Assembly: GCF_016864375.1 (NCBI RefSeq)
Contig: NZ_CP069355.1
Coordinates: forward strand, 310,001-374,000
Direction: 5' to 3'
Length of the DNA: 64,000 bases
Origin: Microvirga sp. VF16
GTDB taxonomy: Bacteria > Pseudomonadota > Alphaproteobacteria > Rhizobiales > Beijerinckiaceae
Translations under genes and position numbers: made by a program
The notes under the pieces: generated by a model
The model's input: the letters and a program-made list of their open reading frames with translations, nothing else
The model's database searches: none
Told to the model about the DNA's origin: nothing
Part shown: positions 8,114 to 16,894 of the stretch, one piece after another
How positions within the stretch are numbered: position 1 is the stretch's first letter
How the letters are laid out: each line of letters starts with the position of its first letter

Positions 8114-8667
8114 CCACCCGTGAGTTCGTTCGCATTGCGCTGTTTGCAGCGATCATTGCCGCCCTCGGGCTTCTGCCCAAGATCGACCTGCCCTTTGCGG
8201 CCGGCGTCCCCGTGACCGCCCAGACCCTTGGCGTGATGCTGGCGGGGGTTCTGCTCGGTCCGCGCTCCGGGGCGGCGGCCGTTGTGCTCTTTCTCGCCGT
8301 CGTGGCGCTTGGAGCCCCGCTCCTGGCCGGCGGGCGCGGGGGGCTCGGGGTCTTCTTCGGCCCGACGGTCGGCTTCCTGCTGGGCTGGGTGCCTGGCGTG
8401 ATGGTGACAGGGTTGGTCTTCCGGGCCCTGCCTCAGCGGCCCGCTGGCGTCTCGGCCGCCGCAGCGTCCATTCTGGGCGGCATCGGTGTCATCTATGCCT
8501 GCGGCATTGCCGGTCTTGCCCTGATGACCGGAATGCCGCTGGCGAAAGCGGCTCTGGCCAGCCTCACGTTCCTGCCCGGCGACCTGCTGAAAGCGATTGC
8601 CACGGGTGCTGTCGTGGCGGCCATGCCGGCATCCATGCGCTTGAGAGCCTCCGTCCCGCAGCCATGA
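8110..8667 (+). CDS. bioY: Biotin-specific S component of ECF transporter
   Basis: A 185-residue hydrophobic protein of six helices. Landmarks are VPVTAQTLGVMLAGVLLG near residue 35, GRGGLGVFFGPTVGFLLGW and the late FLPGDLLKA motif, all typical of BioY, the membrane protein that binds biotin. I start at ATG 8110 because it overlaps the bioN stop and matches the BioY N-terminus; the frame extends upstream within bioN. The following ligase gene overlaps it by 4 nt, so the whole run is translated as one operon. No BioR-type palindrome (TTAT..ATAA) was found upstream. Confidence 0.94.
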   Translation: MTTREFVRIALFAAIIAALGLLPKIDLPFAAGVPVTAQTLGVMLAGVLLGPRSGAAAVVLFLAVVALGAPLLAGGRGGLGVFFGPTVGFLLGWVPGVMVTGLVFRALPQRPAGVSAAAASILGGIGVIYACGIAGLALMTGMPLAKAALASLTFLPGDLLKAIATGAVVAAMPASMRLRASVPQP

Positions 8668-10142
8668 ACGTGACCGCGGCCCTCACGGACCATGCCCGGG
8701 CAGCCCCGGATCGCCTCGCGCTGATCGTTGAGGATGAGACGCTGACCTATGCGCAGTTGGAGGAAGCCGTCTCCCGTCTGGCCGCAGCGCTGTGCCAGGA
8801 GCCGGCGGGTGGCATTGCGCTGCATCTGCCCAACGGCCTGCCTCTGGCGCTGCTGAGTCTGGCCGCGGCCCGCGCGGGTCGCGAAGCCCAGATCCTGGAT
8901 CCGGACTGGCCTGCTGAGATGGTGCAGAGAGTTCTCACGATTGTGCGCCCTGCCCGCGTGTTCACCGTCAGCCCAAGCGTCATGGGCGATCGGGCTGTTC
9001 TCGTTGATCCCTTAGCGCCGGTCCAACGTCTCGGCGTGTCTCTGACTCCACCTCGTCCCGGAGCGGTCCCAGAGACGGATCCCGGCACAGCCTTCTATGT
9101 CGGCTTCACGTCTGGATCGACCGGAGAGCCCAAAGGATACCGCCGCTCGCATCGCTCCTGGCTCGAGAGCTTCAAGGGCGATGCGATCGAATTTGGTCTT
9201 GGACCCTCCGATGTCGTGCTCGCGCCTGGGACGCTCACCCACTCCCTGTTTCTCTATGCCTGCATGAATGGCCTGCATGCCGGTGCAACCGTCATTTTGA
9301 GCCGCCGCTTCAAGCCAACCCAGGTTCTGCGCCTCATCACACAGCATCGCGCGACGGTGCTGTATGGGGTCCCCACCCAGCTCACCATGCTGGTTGAGGT
9401 GGCCGAGGAGAGGCCGCAAGAGCCGTTATCATCCCTGCGCTGGATCCTGAGCTCAGGCGCCAAGTGGGTCTCGGAGGCCCTGCCGCGCCTCAAAGTTCTG
9501 GCGCCCCATGCCCGCTTTGCCGAGTTCTATGGCGCATCCGAACTGAGCTTCGTGACCGTGGCGAAGGAGGGTGAAGCTGTGCCGGCGACGTCAGTCGGCC
9601 GGGCTTTTCCGGGGGTGACCATCACCATCCGCGATGAGGCTGGGCGGGTCCTGCCGGCGCGCCAGCCGGGACGCGTGTTCGTCGAAAGCCCCCTGGTGTT
9701 CATGAACTATGCCTATGGCGGGAGCGGCGGCTGCTGGCGCGCGGGGGCGGCGGTGTCGGTCGGCGATGTCGGCTTTCTTGATACCGACGGCTTTCTGCAT
9801 CTCGTCGGCCGCGCCAACCGCATGATCGTCTCGTCCGGCAAGAACATCTATCCCGAGGAGATCGAGCGCGTGTTCGAACGGCATCCAAGCCTTGCCGCCG
9901 TGGCCGTGCTGGGCTTGCCCGATGCCCGGCGGGGCGAGCGGATCGTTGCGATGGTGGCTCTGCGCGATCACAGCGTCACCCGGTCGGCTCTCATCGCCCA
10001 TGCCCGCCAGGCCTTGCCGCTGTTCAAGGTGCCCCGGCTTTATGGAGTCGTCCCCGACTGGCCGCTGACGCGCTCGGGCAAGGCGGATTTCGAAGCCTTG
10101 CGGCATGCCTGGCATCAGGGCCGCTACAGGGCGCTGGGATGA
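8664..10142 (+). CDS. AMP-forming acyl-CoA synthetase
   Basis: A 492-residue ANL-superfamily ligase that would activate a carboxylic acid as its CoA thioester. Motifs are the P-loop GFTSGSTGEPKGY near residue 150, EFYGASE, the TDGFLHLVGR A8 hinge region, and the C-terminal catalytic Lys in TRSGKADFE. It is tied by a 4-nt overlap to bioY and to a thiolase. That placement suggests the substrate is biotin itself or a related compound such as pimelate (inference). Similar ligase genes sit beside bioY in other Rhizobiales as far as I recall, without an established function. Confidence 0.88.
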   Translation: MNVTAALTDHARAAPDRLALIVEDETLTYAQLEEAVSRLAAALCQEPAGGIALHLPNGLPLALLSLAAARAGREAQILDPDWPAEMVQRVLTIVRPARVFTVSPSVMGDRAVLVDPLAPVQRLGVSLTPPRPGAVPETDPGTAFYVGFTSGSTGEPKGYRRSHRSWLESFKGDAIEFGLGPSDVVLAPGTLTHSLFLYACMNGLHAGATVILSRRFKPTQVLRLITQHRATVLYGVPTQLTMLVEVAEERPQEPLSSLRWILSSGAKWVSEALPRLKVLAPHARFAEFYGASELSFVTVAKEGEAVPATSVGRAFPGVTITIRDEAGRVLPARQPGRVFVESPLVFMNYAYGGSGGCWRAGAAVSVGDVGFLDTDGFLHLVGRANRMIVSSGKNIYPEEIERVFERHPSLAAVAVLGLPDARRGERIVAMVALRDHSVTRSALIAHARQALPLFKVPRLYGVVPDWPLTRSGKADFEALRHAWHQGRYRALG

Positions 10143-11278
10143 GTCGCGCCTTCCTGATTGCGGCCCGGCGCCTCGCCGTCGTTCCGCGCGGGGGCGCGTT
10201 TGCACGCTTTGAGGCGCATGAACTGGCAGCCGGGCCCATCCGCGCGGCGCTCGACGACGTCGGCCTCGCGGCCGCAGGGGTCGATGAGGTCATTCTGGGC
10301 AACGCTCTGTATGGCGGCGGCAACCCGGCTCGCCTCGCCGCGCTCGCCGCAGGCCTGCCCGAGACTGTCCCCGCCATGACGCTGGACACCCAATGCTGCG
10401 CCGGCCTGGACGCGATCCTGGCCGCAGCGGCCCGTGTTCGCGCCGGCGAGGCCGATCTCATTGTGGCCGGGGGTGTGGAGAGCTACAGCCGCGCGCCGAT
10501 GCGGATCAGGCCTGCCAAGGGTCATGATGGTCAGCCCCGACCGTATGACCGACCTCCCTTCACGCCGTGGCCGGACCGGGACCCGGACATGATTCCGGCG
10601 GCAGCCGCCCTGGCAGGCGAGTTCGGGATCCGGCGGGCCGATCAGGAAGCATTCGCCGTGGCAAGCCACGCCAAAGCTCTGTCCGCACCGCCATCCGACG
10701 AGATCGTGCCTCTTGCGGGTGTCACACGCGACGCCTTTGCGCGCGCCCTCTCCCCCGCCCTTTGTCAGCGTTTGCCGGTGCTGGCCGGCGACCGTGAGCA
10801 TGCCGTGACGGCGGCAACAGTGGCTATTGAGGCCGACAGCGCTGCGGTTGTCCTTGTCGCCTCCGCGTCCATCGCTCAGCACATGGACCGCACGGCTCTC
10901 GAAATTGTCGGTACAGCGCGGGTGGGCGGTGACCCAGGACGTCCCGGTCTTGCGCTCATCCCGGCGGTCCGCAGGCTGCTTGACCGCCAGGAGATGAACG
11001 TATCTGGGCTGTGGCGCGCGGAGATCATGGAAGCGTTCGCCGTGCAGGCGATGGCCGGGATCGCGGCCCTGGGCCTCGACCCAGCTCTGGTCAACCGGGG
11101 CGGTGGTGCCCTCGCGCGAGGGCATCCGATCGGCGCGTCGGGCGCAATCCTCGCTGTCAGGTTGTGGCACGATCTGATGCGCTCAAAACAGGACGGGTTT
11201 GGACTGGCGGCGATTGCAGCCGCTGGTGGGCTCGGCAGCGCCCTCCTCCTGCGCTCACCGGGAGATCATCATGGGTAA
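10139..11278 (+). CDS. Thiolase-family protein with altered second active site
   Basis: A 379-residue thiolase-superfamily member. The nucleophile is Cys86 (DTQCCAGLDA) and the catalytic His is in GGALARGHPIGASG. Two further classic positions differ: the N-E-A-F motif reads MEAFA, and the C-terminal CxGGGxG motif that brings the second catalytic Cys reads AAAGGLG. It therefore lacks the usual general-acid cysteine, as some SCP2-type thiolases and condensing enzymes do. It overlaps the ligase upstream and the MaoC gene downstream, forming a ligase-hydratase-thiolase set for beta-oxidation-type chemistry. Confidence 0.88.
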   Translation: MSRAFLIAARRLAVVPRGGAFARFEAHELAAGPIRAALDDVGLAAAGVDEVILGNALYGGGNPARLAALAAGLPETVPAMTLDTQCCAGLDAILAAAARVRAGEADLIVAGGVESYSRAPMRIRPAKGHDGQPRPYDRPPFTPWPDRDPDMIPAAAALAGEFGIRRADQEAFAVASHAKALSAPPSDEIVPLAGVTRDAFARALSPALCQRLPVLAGDREHAVTAATVAIEADSAAVVLVASASIAQHMDRTALEIVGTARVGGDPGRPGLALIPAVRRLLDRQEMNVSGLWRAEIMEAFAVQAMAGIAALGLDPALVNRGGGALARGHPIGASGAILAVRLWHDLMRSKQDGFGLAAIAAAGGLGSALLLRSPGDHHG

Positions 11279-11732
11279 CGCACTGCATGTCAGGCGCGCG
11301 TCGGAACTCAGCCACTATCTGCATCAGCCGCTTGGCCCCACCCGATGGTGTCAGGTGGACCAGGAGAGGATCGATGCCTTCGCAGCCCTGACCGACGATC
11401 CGCAGTGGATTCACGTTGATCCGCATCGCGCCGCTGAGGAACTTCCAGGCGGGCGAACGATCGTTCCAGGTCACCTGCTGCTTGCGCTCCTGCCCTCGTT
11501 GGTGCGTGAGACCTATCTGGTCACCAAGGCGCGGAGCAGTCGCCTCGCCGCCTTGCGGAATGTGCGCTTTCGACGGGCGATTGGATGCGATGTGCCATTC
11601 CGGCTTTCGGGCTGCATCCAGAGCGTGAAGACGCGAGGGGTCATCACCTTCGTTGAGATGCGGTGCATGTTGACGGTAGAACACGAAGACACTGTGGTTG
11701 AAGTCAGCCGAACCGATGCGTTCCAAGATTGA
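11271..11732 (+). CDS. MaoC-like (R)-hydratase
   Basis: About 153 residues in a hot-dog fold. The hydratase-2 motif is clear: DAFAALTDDPQWIHVDPHRA followed by GRTIVPGHLLLALLPSL, giving the Asp/His pair that hydrates or dehydrates enoyl-CoA. The start ATG 11271 overlaps the end of the thiolase gene; the longer frame lies inside that gene. As the last gene of the bioMNY-ligase-thiolase operon it supplies the hydration step of a short beta-oxidation cycle. Confidence 0.88.
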   Translation: MGNALHVRRASELSHYLHQPLGPTRWCQVDQERIDAFAALTDDPQWIHVDPHRAAEELPGGRTIVPGHLLLALLPSLVRETYLVTKARSSRLAALRNVRFRRAIGCDVPFRLSGCIQSVKTRGVITFVEMRCMLTVEHEDTVVEVSRTDAFQD

Positions 11733-11987
11733 CATCGTTCCACAAGAACCGAGAGGCGCCCTTTGTCGAGCAGGAACCGGAATGGATCTCGCGCGATCAA
11801 GCGTGCGAAAGCGATGCCGTTGCATTCACGATCTTGCGCAGCTGTCTACGATTTTCGGGCAATCCCGCGCAGCCAGTTATCTCTTCCCGAGCCGTTTTCT
11901 GAACTGGGCGGCTCCGCTCTTCCTCCTCGACCGCTCGGCACCAGCGGCCGCTTTCGTTTCACGACTGAATTTCTAGCAGGACATCTC

Positions 11988-13070
11988 ATGACAGGCACAC
12001 AGATGAATCGAGCAAACCTTACGAAAGCGACTACGTGGATGCGGCAATGGGCTCATAGGATGGGATTTCTGGCGGCTGCTCTCACCTGGGGCGCGGGAAG
12101 CGCCGTGGCGCAGCAGCCGCTCACGGAAGTGACCTTCGGCACCAACTGGCTCGCGCAAGGCGAACACGGCGGCTACTATCAGGCGCTTGCCGACGGAACT
12201 TACGAGAAGTACGGCCTGAAGGTCACCATCGTGCCGGGCGGCCCGCGCGCCGGCAACCGCATGCTCATGACCGTCGGCAAGCTCGACTTCTACATGGGCG
12301 GCAGCATGATCCAGGCTTTCTCGGCGGTGGAGAAGGACATCCCGACCATCGTGGTGGCGGCCCATTTCCAGAAGGACCCGCAGGTGCTCATGAGCCATCC
12401 CGGCCAGGGACTCGACACCTTCGCGGATCTGAAGGCATCCAACGATATTCTGCTCTCCAAAGATGCGGCCGCCACCTTCTTCCAGTGGATGAAGGCCGAG
12501 CACGGCTTCAGGGACGAGCAGGTGAAGCCCTTTGGCTTCAATCCGGCGCCCTTCATCGCCAACAAGCGAGCGGTGCAGCAGGGCTATGTCACGTCGGAGC
12601 CTCTCACCATCGAGAAGACCGCGGGCTTCAAGCCCAACGTGTTCCTGCTGGCTGATCATGGCTTCAGCACCTATTCCACCACGGTCGAAACGCGCCGCGA
12701 GGTGGTGGAGAAAAACCCCGACCTCGTGCAGCGCTTCGTCGATGCCTCGACCATCGGCTAGTACAATTACCTCTATCGCGACAACACGAAGGCCAAGGCT
12801 CTCATCAAGCGCGACAACCCGGAGATGACCGACGAGCTTCTGGCCTATTCCCACGCCAAGATGAAGGAACACGGCATCATCGATTCCGGCGACGCGCAGA
12901 CGCTCGGCATCGGGGCCATGACGGATGCGCGGATGAAGAACTTCTTCGACAAGATGGTGAAGGCCGGGCTCTTCAAGCCGGATCTCGACTACCGCAAAGC
13001 CTATACGCTCCAGTTCGTGAATAAGGGCGTGGGCTTGGATTTGAGAAAGGAAACTGATGGAGTGAGGTAG
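11988..13070 (+). pseudogene. ABC transporter solute-binding protein (NMT1/THI5-like), one nonsense codon
   Basis: The product is a periplasmic binding protein of the nitrate/sulfonate/thiamine-precursor class. It has a signal peptide (MGFLAAALTWGAGSAVAQQ), then the typical FGTNWLAQGEHGGYYQA and GGSMIQAF. The frame runs unbroken from ATG 11988 except for TAG at 12759-12761, where relatives have Trp (IGWYNYLY); the downstream part (YNYLYRDNTKAKA to GLDLRKETDGVR) is in the same frame. A single TGG to TAG change explains it. No permease or ATPase genes follow, so the transporter is incomplete here. Sequencing error or suppression cannot be excluded. Confidence 0.85.
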
Positions 13071-13555
13071 CGACAAGCGTGGGCACAACGGACATCATCG
13101 CAGCTGGCGCCACGCCTGAGGCCTGAAGTGGCATCAAACGTCTTTGATACGGTCATGAAGACGATGTTCACTACGACAGTCGAGGACGTGGCACATCGCA
13201 AGGGCGAGGATTTCGGCGTGCCGGATCGTTGCGGGAAATCGACATCCTCGCGCAACGCCTGCAGTTCCCGCACTTTAATGACAGCATCAATTTTCGACAG
13301 CGCCCCGGCCTGGAGTTTCCGTTTCGGCGGGAGCGCTTTCTCGGCGGGAACCGACCGGCGGAGCACTGCGCCACGGTGCAGCGCCCTTTTGGTGCTGCTT
13401 GTCACGGGGGTCCGATCAGCTCGGTCTCCCAAAGTTGCCGATCACCAACAGCTGTCGACGGGCTCCGGGTTGGGCACGGATGCCCCGCCCTCACGGGCTC
13501 GTCGTGGGGCCTGAACTGGCGCTCAAGGTCCGGCCTCGGCCGCAAACCCTCCGGA
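13071..13555. other. Region without a supported gene
   Basis: I see no convincing gene here. Frames of 100-140 codons exist on both strands but have no family likeness, no good ribosome site and overlap one another. It may be the eroded remains of the transporter genes that should follow the binding protein. Confidence 0.4.
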
Positions 13556-13831
13556 TCAGAGCCCTCGGGTCGAGCTCTGGGCAGCGCCATGCCGGTTGTT
13601 GGTCTTCACCCTTGGGTGGCCGAGCCAGGCGCACACCTCTTCCAGGGACGAGAAGTCGTGCTCGATCTCCCGGAAGGGCGAGGGCCTCTTGCTCCGCGGC
13701 AGGTCTTCGAGCAACTCGGCCGTCCAGGCGTAGGGCTGGCGCGAGCCGTTCCTGACCACGCTGGCGATGACGGTGTCATGCAGCAGGAGATCAAAGGCGC
13801 CGGGCGCCAGCTGGATCAGGCGGTACGTCAT
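13556..13831 (-). CDS. Conserved hypothetical, second gene of an unknown two-gene cassette (copy A)
   Basis: About 91 residues starting MTYRLIQLAPGAFDLLL. A paralogue starting MTYRLIQLAPGAYDFLL lies at 19106-19372. Both share SVVRNGSRQP/WTAELL-DLPRS-RP, and end in an acidic-aromatic helix HDF..L.E..AWLG. The start overlaps the preceding gene's stop as ATGA in both copies. No transmembrane or catalytic motif is evident. The duplicated, coupled arrangement shows it is a real gene; function unknown. Confidence 0.7.
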   Translation of the reverse strand: MTYRLIQLAPGAFDLLLHDTVIASVVRNGSRQPYAWTAELLEDLPRSKRPSPFREIEHDFSSLEEVCAWLGHPRVKTNNRHGAAQSSTRGL

Positions 13832-14040
13832 CGTGCCTGCTTCCCGGAGCGATCCTGCTCCTTGATCCACTCATAGGCCTTAGCGAGAGCCGCCTCGCGA
13901 TCCGGAGCCAGGATCAGGGTGGGACGCTGCCTGGGCAGCGCGACAAAGGCCATCCAGTCCAGACCGCTCGGGCTGAGGCGGATCTGGTAGCCGTTGTGCT
14001 CCAGGAGGTCGGGTGCTGGACGGTGGTGAGGATCAGTCAT
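13828..14040 (-). CDS. Conserved hypothetical, first gene of an unknown two-gene cassette (copy A)
   Basis: About 70 residues starting MTDPHHRPAPDLLEHNGYQIRL. Its paralogue at 19369-19581 begins MTDPHHRETADLVEHKGYQIRL, and both continue SPSGL-WMAFVALP-QRPT and end in an A-DREAALAK--EWI helix. This looks like a compact beta-strand-plus-helix domain. I start at ATG 14040 because the duplicate has the same N-terminus. It is followed by its partner with a 4-nt overlap. Neither protein is known to me; a toxin-antitoxin role has no support beyond size and pairing. Confidence 0.7.
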   Translation of the reverse strand: MTDPHHRPAPDLLEHNGYQIRLSPSGLDWMAFVALPRQRPTLILAPDREAALAKAYEWIKEQDRSGKQAR

Positions 14041-14658
14041 GGCTGTGATGCAGGTTTGGCTCTCACGCGGAACGCACCAGGCGGGTGTCGCGATTAGTGT
14101 TTGCACGGCCAGTCTCTGGTGAACCTGAAGGAGCTTGAACCCTCAACAAGGCGGGTATGAGTGGTTGCCCCTAACCGTAGAGCGACAGGCCCGAGCAGGA
14201 GGATCTATGCCTGAATTCCACAACTATGGCTAGATCATCATCCAAGACAATGGCGCCTTTGTCGCACATCGCCTGTCAGAGACCCGGTGCTGGATCCACG
14301 AGTGCTTCGGTAGGAAGCTTTCAGACGATGCATCAATCCCAAAACTTACCCTCAACAATTCAGTTGTGTGTGCTAGCCGACCGTTCGGCACATGGCGTGC
14401 CCTCAAGCCGGAGCATCGCCCCGGTACGGGATCACGGTCCTCCAATTCAACGTCGCTCGTGTTGCAGCCTTTGGTCTGCTGGCGCTTGAGGCCAATGCAC
14501 TCTTCGCTCTTGACGGCGGCGCGTTGCATGCGGGAAAGGTGCTCTGTCAAACGTCAGCCGCATCTCGTTCGGGTCGCATGACACCGGTGCCTCTCGCGCC
14601 TGGGGCTGACCCGGATCAACGGAGGTGCCGCTGCCGACGCAGCAAAGGGCGCAGGCCG
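14041..14658. other. Region without a supported gene
   Basis: About 620 bases ahead of the aldehyde dehydrogenase gene. Frames on both strands, including an in-frame N-terminal extension of the dehydrogenase, have low-complexity composition unlike the family. It probably contains the promoters of the cassette on the left and the dehydrogenase on the right. Confidence 0.4.
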
Positions 14659-16089
14659 GTGCAGCATCTTCACCAGCTCTACATCGACGGGCAGTGGGTT
14701 CCTCCAAACAACCCACATCTCGTCGACCTTATCAACCCAGCCACCGAGGCTGTGTTCGCAACCTTCGCGCCGGGCGACGCCACTGACATGGACCGTGCCG
14801 TCGCCGCAGCACAGCAGGCCTTTGCCGCCTATTCTCAAACGCCACGACCGGAGCGGCTCGACCTCCTGTGCGCCATCATCGACCGCTATCGGCAGCGCAG
14901 CGACGACCTCATCGACGCGGTGCGGCTGGAAATGGGAGCCCCGCTCATCCTGGCCCGCGAGCGCCAGGTGCCCGCCGGGCTGCGTCATCTGCAGCAGAGC
15001 CTCGCTGCCCTTCGCAGCTACCCGTTCGACACCCGGAACGGCGCAACCCTGGTCACGCGCGAGCCGGTGGGGGTCTGCGGCCTGATCACGCCGTGGAACT
15101 GGCCTCTGCTGCAGATCGCCTGCAAGATCGGACCGGCTCTCGCGGCCGGCTGCACCATGGTCCTCAAGCCGAGCGAGTGCGCGCCGGTCTCCGCCTCGAT
15201 CCTGGCCGAGATCCTGCACGAAGCGGGAGTGCCGCCGGGAGTGTTCAATCTGGTTCACGGGGACGGTCCGACCGTCGGGCAGGCTTTGGCCTCCCATTCC
15301 GGCGTGGACATGGTGTCGTTCACCGGCTCCACCCGGGCCGGCATCCTGGTGGCCACGGCCGCGGCGGCCACGGTCAAGCGGGTGCATCAGGAACTCGGAG
15401 GCAAGTCGCCCAACATCCTGCTCGATGATGCGGATTTCGCCGCGGGCGTGGCTCACGGCACCGCAGCCTGCTTTGCCAACAGCGGGCAGTCCTGCAATGC
15501 GCCGACCCGTCTGCTCGTCCCGGCCAACCGGCACAGGGAAGCTGCCGAAATCGCCAGGCGGATCGCTCAGGAGACGGTGGTCGGCGACCCGCGCGCGCTC
15601 AGCACGCAGCTTGGTCCGGTCGCCAACCGCGCCCAGTTCGAGCGGGTGCAGGTCCTGATCGCCTCCGGTCTGCAGGAGGGTGCGACGCTGGTGGCGGGCG
15701 GTGCCGGCCGCCCGGCCCGCCTGGACCGGGGCTTTTATGTCCGCCCTACGGTGTTTGCGGACGTGCACAACCGGATGCGGATCGCGCGGGAGGAGATCTT
15801 CGGGGCGGTGCTGGCCATCCTGCCGTATGGCGACGAGGAGGAGGCGATTGCGATCGCCAACGACACTCCCTTTGGTCTCTCGAGCTACATCACGGCGGCG
15901 GATCCTGAGCGGGCCCGGCGGATGGCCCGGCGCCTGCGGGCCGGCATGGTGCATCTGAATGGCGTCGCGAGTGACCCGGCCGCACCGTTTGGCGGCTACA
16001 AGCAGTCAGGCAACGGGCGCGAACGCGGGGTGTTCGGCCTTGCGGAATTCCTCGAGGTCAAATCGATCTTCGGCTATGGGCCAGACTGA
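14659..16089 (+). CDS. NAD(P)-dependent aldehyde dehydrogenase
   Basis: A 476-residue aldehyde dehydrogenase that oxidises an aldehyde to an acid. Visible are TPWNWPLLQ with the cofactor-binding region, KPSECAP, FTGSTRAG, the general base Glu in QELGGKSPNI, and catalytic Cys in FANSGQSCNAP. The frame is open back to 14392, but the family N-terminus (HQLYIDGQWV) fits a start at GTG 14659. Substrate unknown; the late GGYKQSGNGRERG motif is of the general class. It is followed directly by the repeat cluster where pabC is cut. Confidence 0.9.
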   Translation: MQHLHQLYIDGQWVPPNNPHLVDLINPATEAVFATFAPGDATDMDRAVAAAQQAFAAYSQTPRPERLDLLCAIIDRYRQRSDDLIDAVRLEMGAPLILARERQVPAGLRHLQQSLAALRSYPFDTRNGATLVTREPVGVCGLITPWNWPLLQIACKIGPALAAGCTMVLKPSECAPVSASILAEILHEAGVPPGVFNLVHGDGPTVGQALASHSGVDMVSFTGSTRAGILVATAAAATVKRVHQELGGKSPNILLDDADFAAGVAHGTAACFANSGQSCNAPTRLLVPANRHREAAEIARRIAQETVVGDPRALSTQLGPVANRAQFERVQVLIASGLQEGATLVAGGAGRPARLDRGFYVRPTVFADVHNRMRIAREEIFGAVLAILPYGDEEEAIAIANDTPFGLSSYITAADPERARRMARRLRAGMVHLNGVASDPAAPFGGYKQSGNGRERGVFGLAEFLEVKSIFGYGPD

Positions 16090-16095
16090 CTGTCA

Positions 16096-16467
16096 CTTTG
16101 CCTTTAACTTTGAGATTCGTCGCGTTGGGTGTCGAAAAGCGACATTCTTTGCCCTTAAAGGCGAGATGCCGATCAGGTTTGTTCACGGCTCTTTGATCCC
16201 TGCGTGTGAACGCGGTGCTGTATCTGGCGCGATACGATCGACGGTGGCGAGCAAACGGGCTTCCTTGTGATAGGTCCGGAGCAAGGCGACCTTGGCGAAC
16301 TCTGTCAGGTTCCGATCCATCTGCATCGCAGCCAGCCGCACACCCCTGTAAACGCTGTCTCACATTAAGGGGGATAAATCTCGATCTTAAAGGCAAAATC
16401 TCGCATTTTGCAGCAAAGGATTGCCATTGATTTTGTTGAATTCCTTATCTCGCCTTTAGGGGCAAAG
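16096..16467. repeat. Cluster of short inverted boxes at a truncation junction
   Basis: Related boxes occur at 16096-16117, 16147-16167, 16386-16404 and 16447-16467. The consensus is about CTTTGCCYTTAAAGGCGAG. The second and fourth are inverted relative to each other and match at 20 of 21 bases. Each box is itself a rough dyad (TCTCGCC / TTTGCCC). The cluster sits exactly where the pabC reading frame stops resembling its family, so it is probably the footprint of a recombinase-mediated insertion or deletion, possibly of a recombinase-trio element (inference). Confidence 0.5.
16183..16326 (-). CDS. Possible gene remnant, 47 codons
   Basis: A short frame inside the repeat cluster with protein-like composition (EFAKVALLRTYHKEARLLATVDRI), ending IKEP. 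A stop codon lies about 24 bases before any plausible upstream extension. I do not recognise a family. It may be the C-terminal end of a gene cut by the recombination event that truncated pabC, or a chance frame. Confidence 0.25.
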   Translation of the reverse strand: MQMDRNLTEFAKVALLRTYHKEARLLATVDRIAPDTAPRSHAGIKEP

Positions 16468-16894
16468 CGACATATCTCGAGGTTGGGGAAGAGGGATTGC
16501 GCCGGATCCGTGACGTCGCCATGCGCACCTCCGCAGCCGTCGGATTGGGCGACCATGGTGCGGACGCAGCCGCAAAGACGGTGGGCTGTTGGTGAGCCGG
16601 AGGCCGTAAGCCGCGGGGTCCCGCCCCTCGGGTCAGGGTCAGGCGGATGATGCCTCCGTCGGGGAGAGCGGCGGTCAGATCATCAACCGGCCGTCGCAGA
16701 GACTCTCGGTCCACGGGTATGTTCAAGGTAGCCGCGCCGGCGAGAAGACGATCGAGGTGCGCGTCCAGCATGAAGGCTCGGCCATTCGTGACAACCAGCG
16801 TTTCGAACAAGCCGTCGCCCAGCAGAAGCCCCCGGTTGCGCAAATCGAAACCGGTTCGCGGATCATCCGAGATGCTTCCATCAAACCACAGCAT
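16445..16894 (-). pseudogene. pabC: Aminodeoxychorismate lyase / class IV aminotransferase, 3' truncated
   Basis: The N-terminal half of a PLP fold-type IV enzyme: MLWFDGSI, GLLLGDGLFETLVV, FMLDAHLDRLLAGA, IIRLTLTRG. Such proteins run about 270-290 residues; here the likeness ends near residue 140 (SRIRRNPSSPTSR), before the catalytic Lys region is complete. The tail VALPLKAR is encoded by the repeat box at 16447. PabC splits aminodeoxychorismate into 4-aminobenzoate and pyruvate. It overlaps pabA by 14 nt, confirming the original pabB-pabA-pabC operon. It is almost certainly inactive. Confidence 0.85.

Noticed and set aside
13128..13514. Plus- and minus-strand frames of about 130 codons after the binding-protein pseudogene
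   Set aside because: No recognisable domain or ribosome site, and the two strands compete; left as an unannotated region.
14392..14658. N-terminal extension of the aldehyde dehydrogenase
   Set aside because: The family N-terminus begins at HQLYIDGQWV; the 89 preceding codons are unlike any targeting or regulatory domain.
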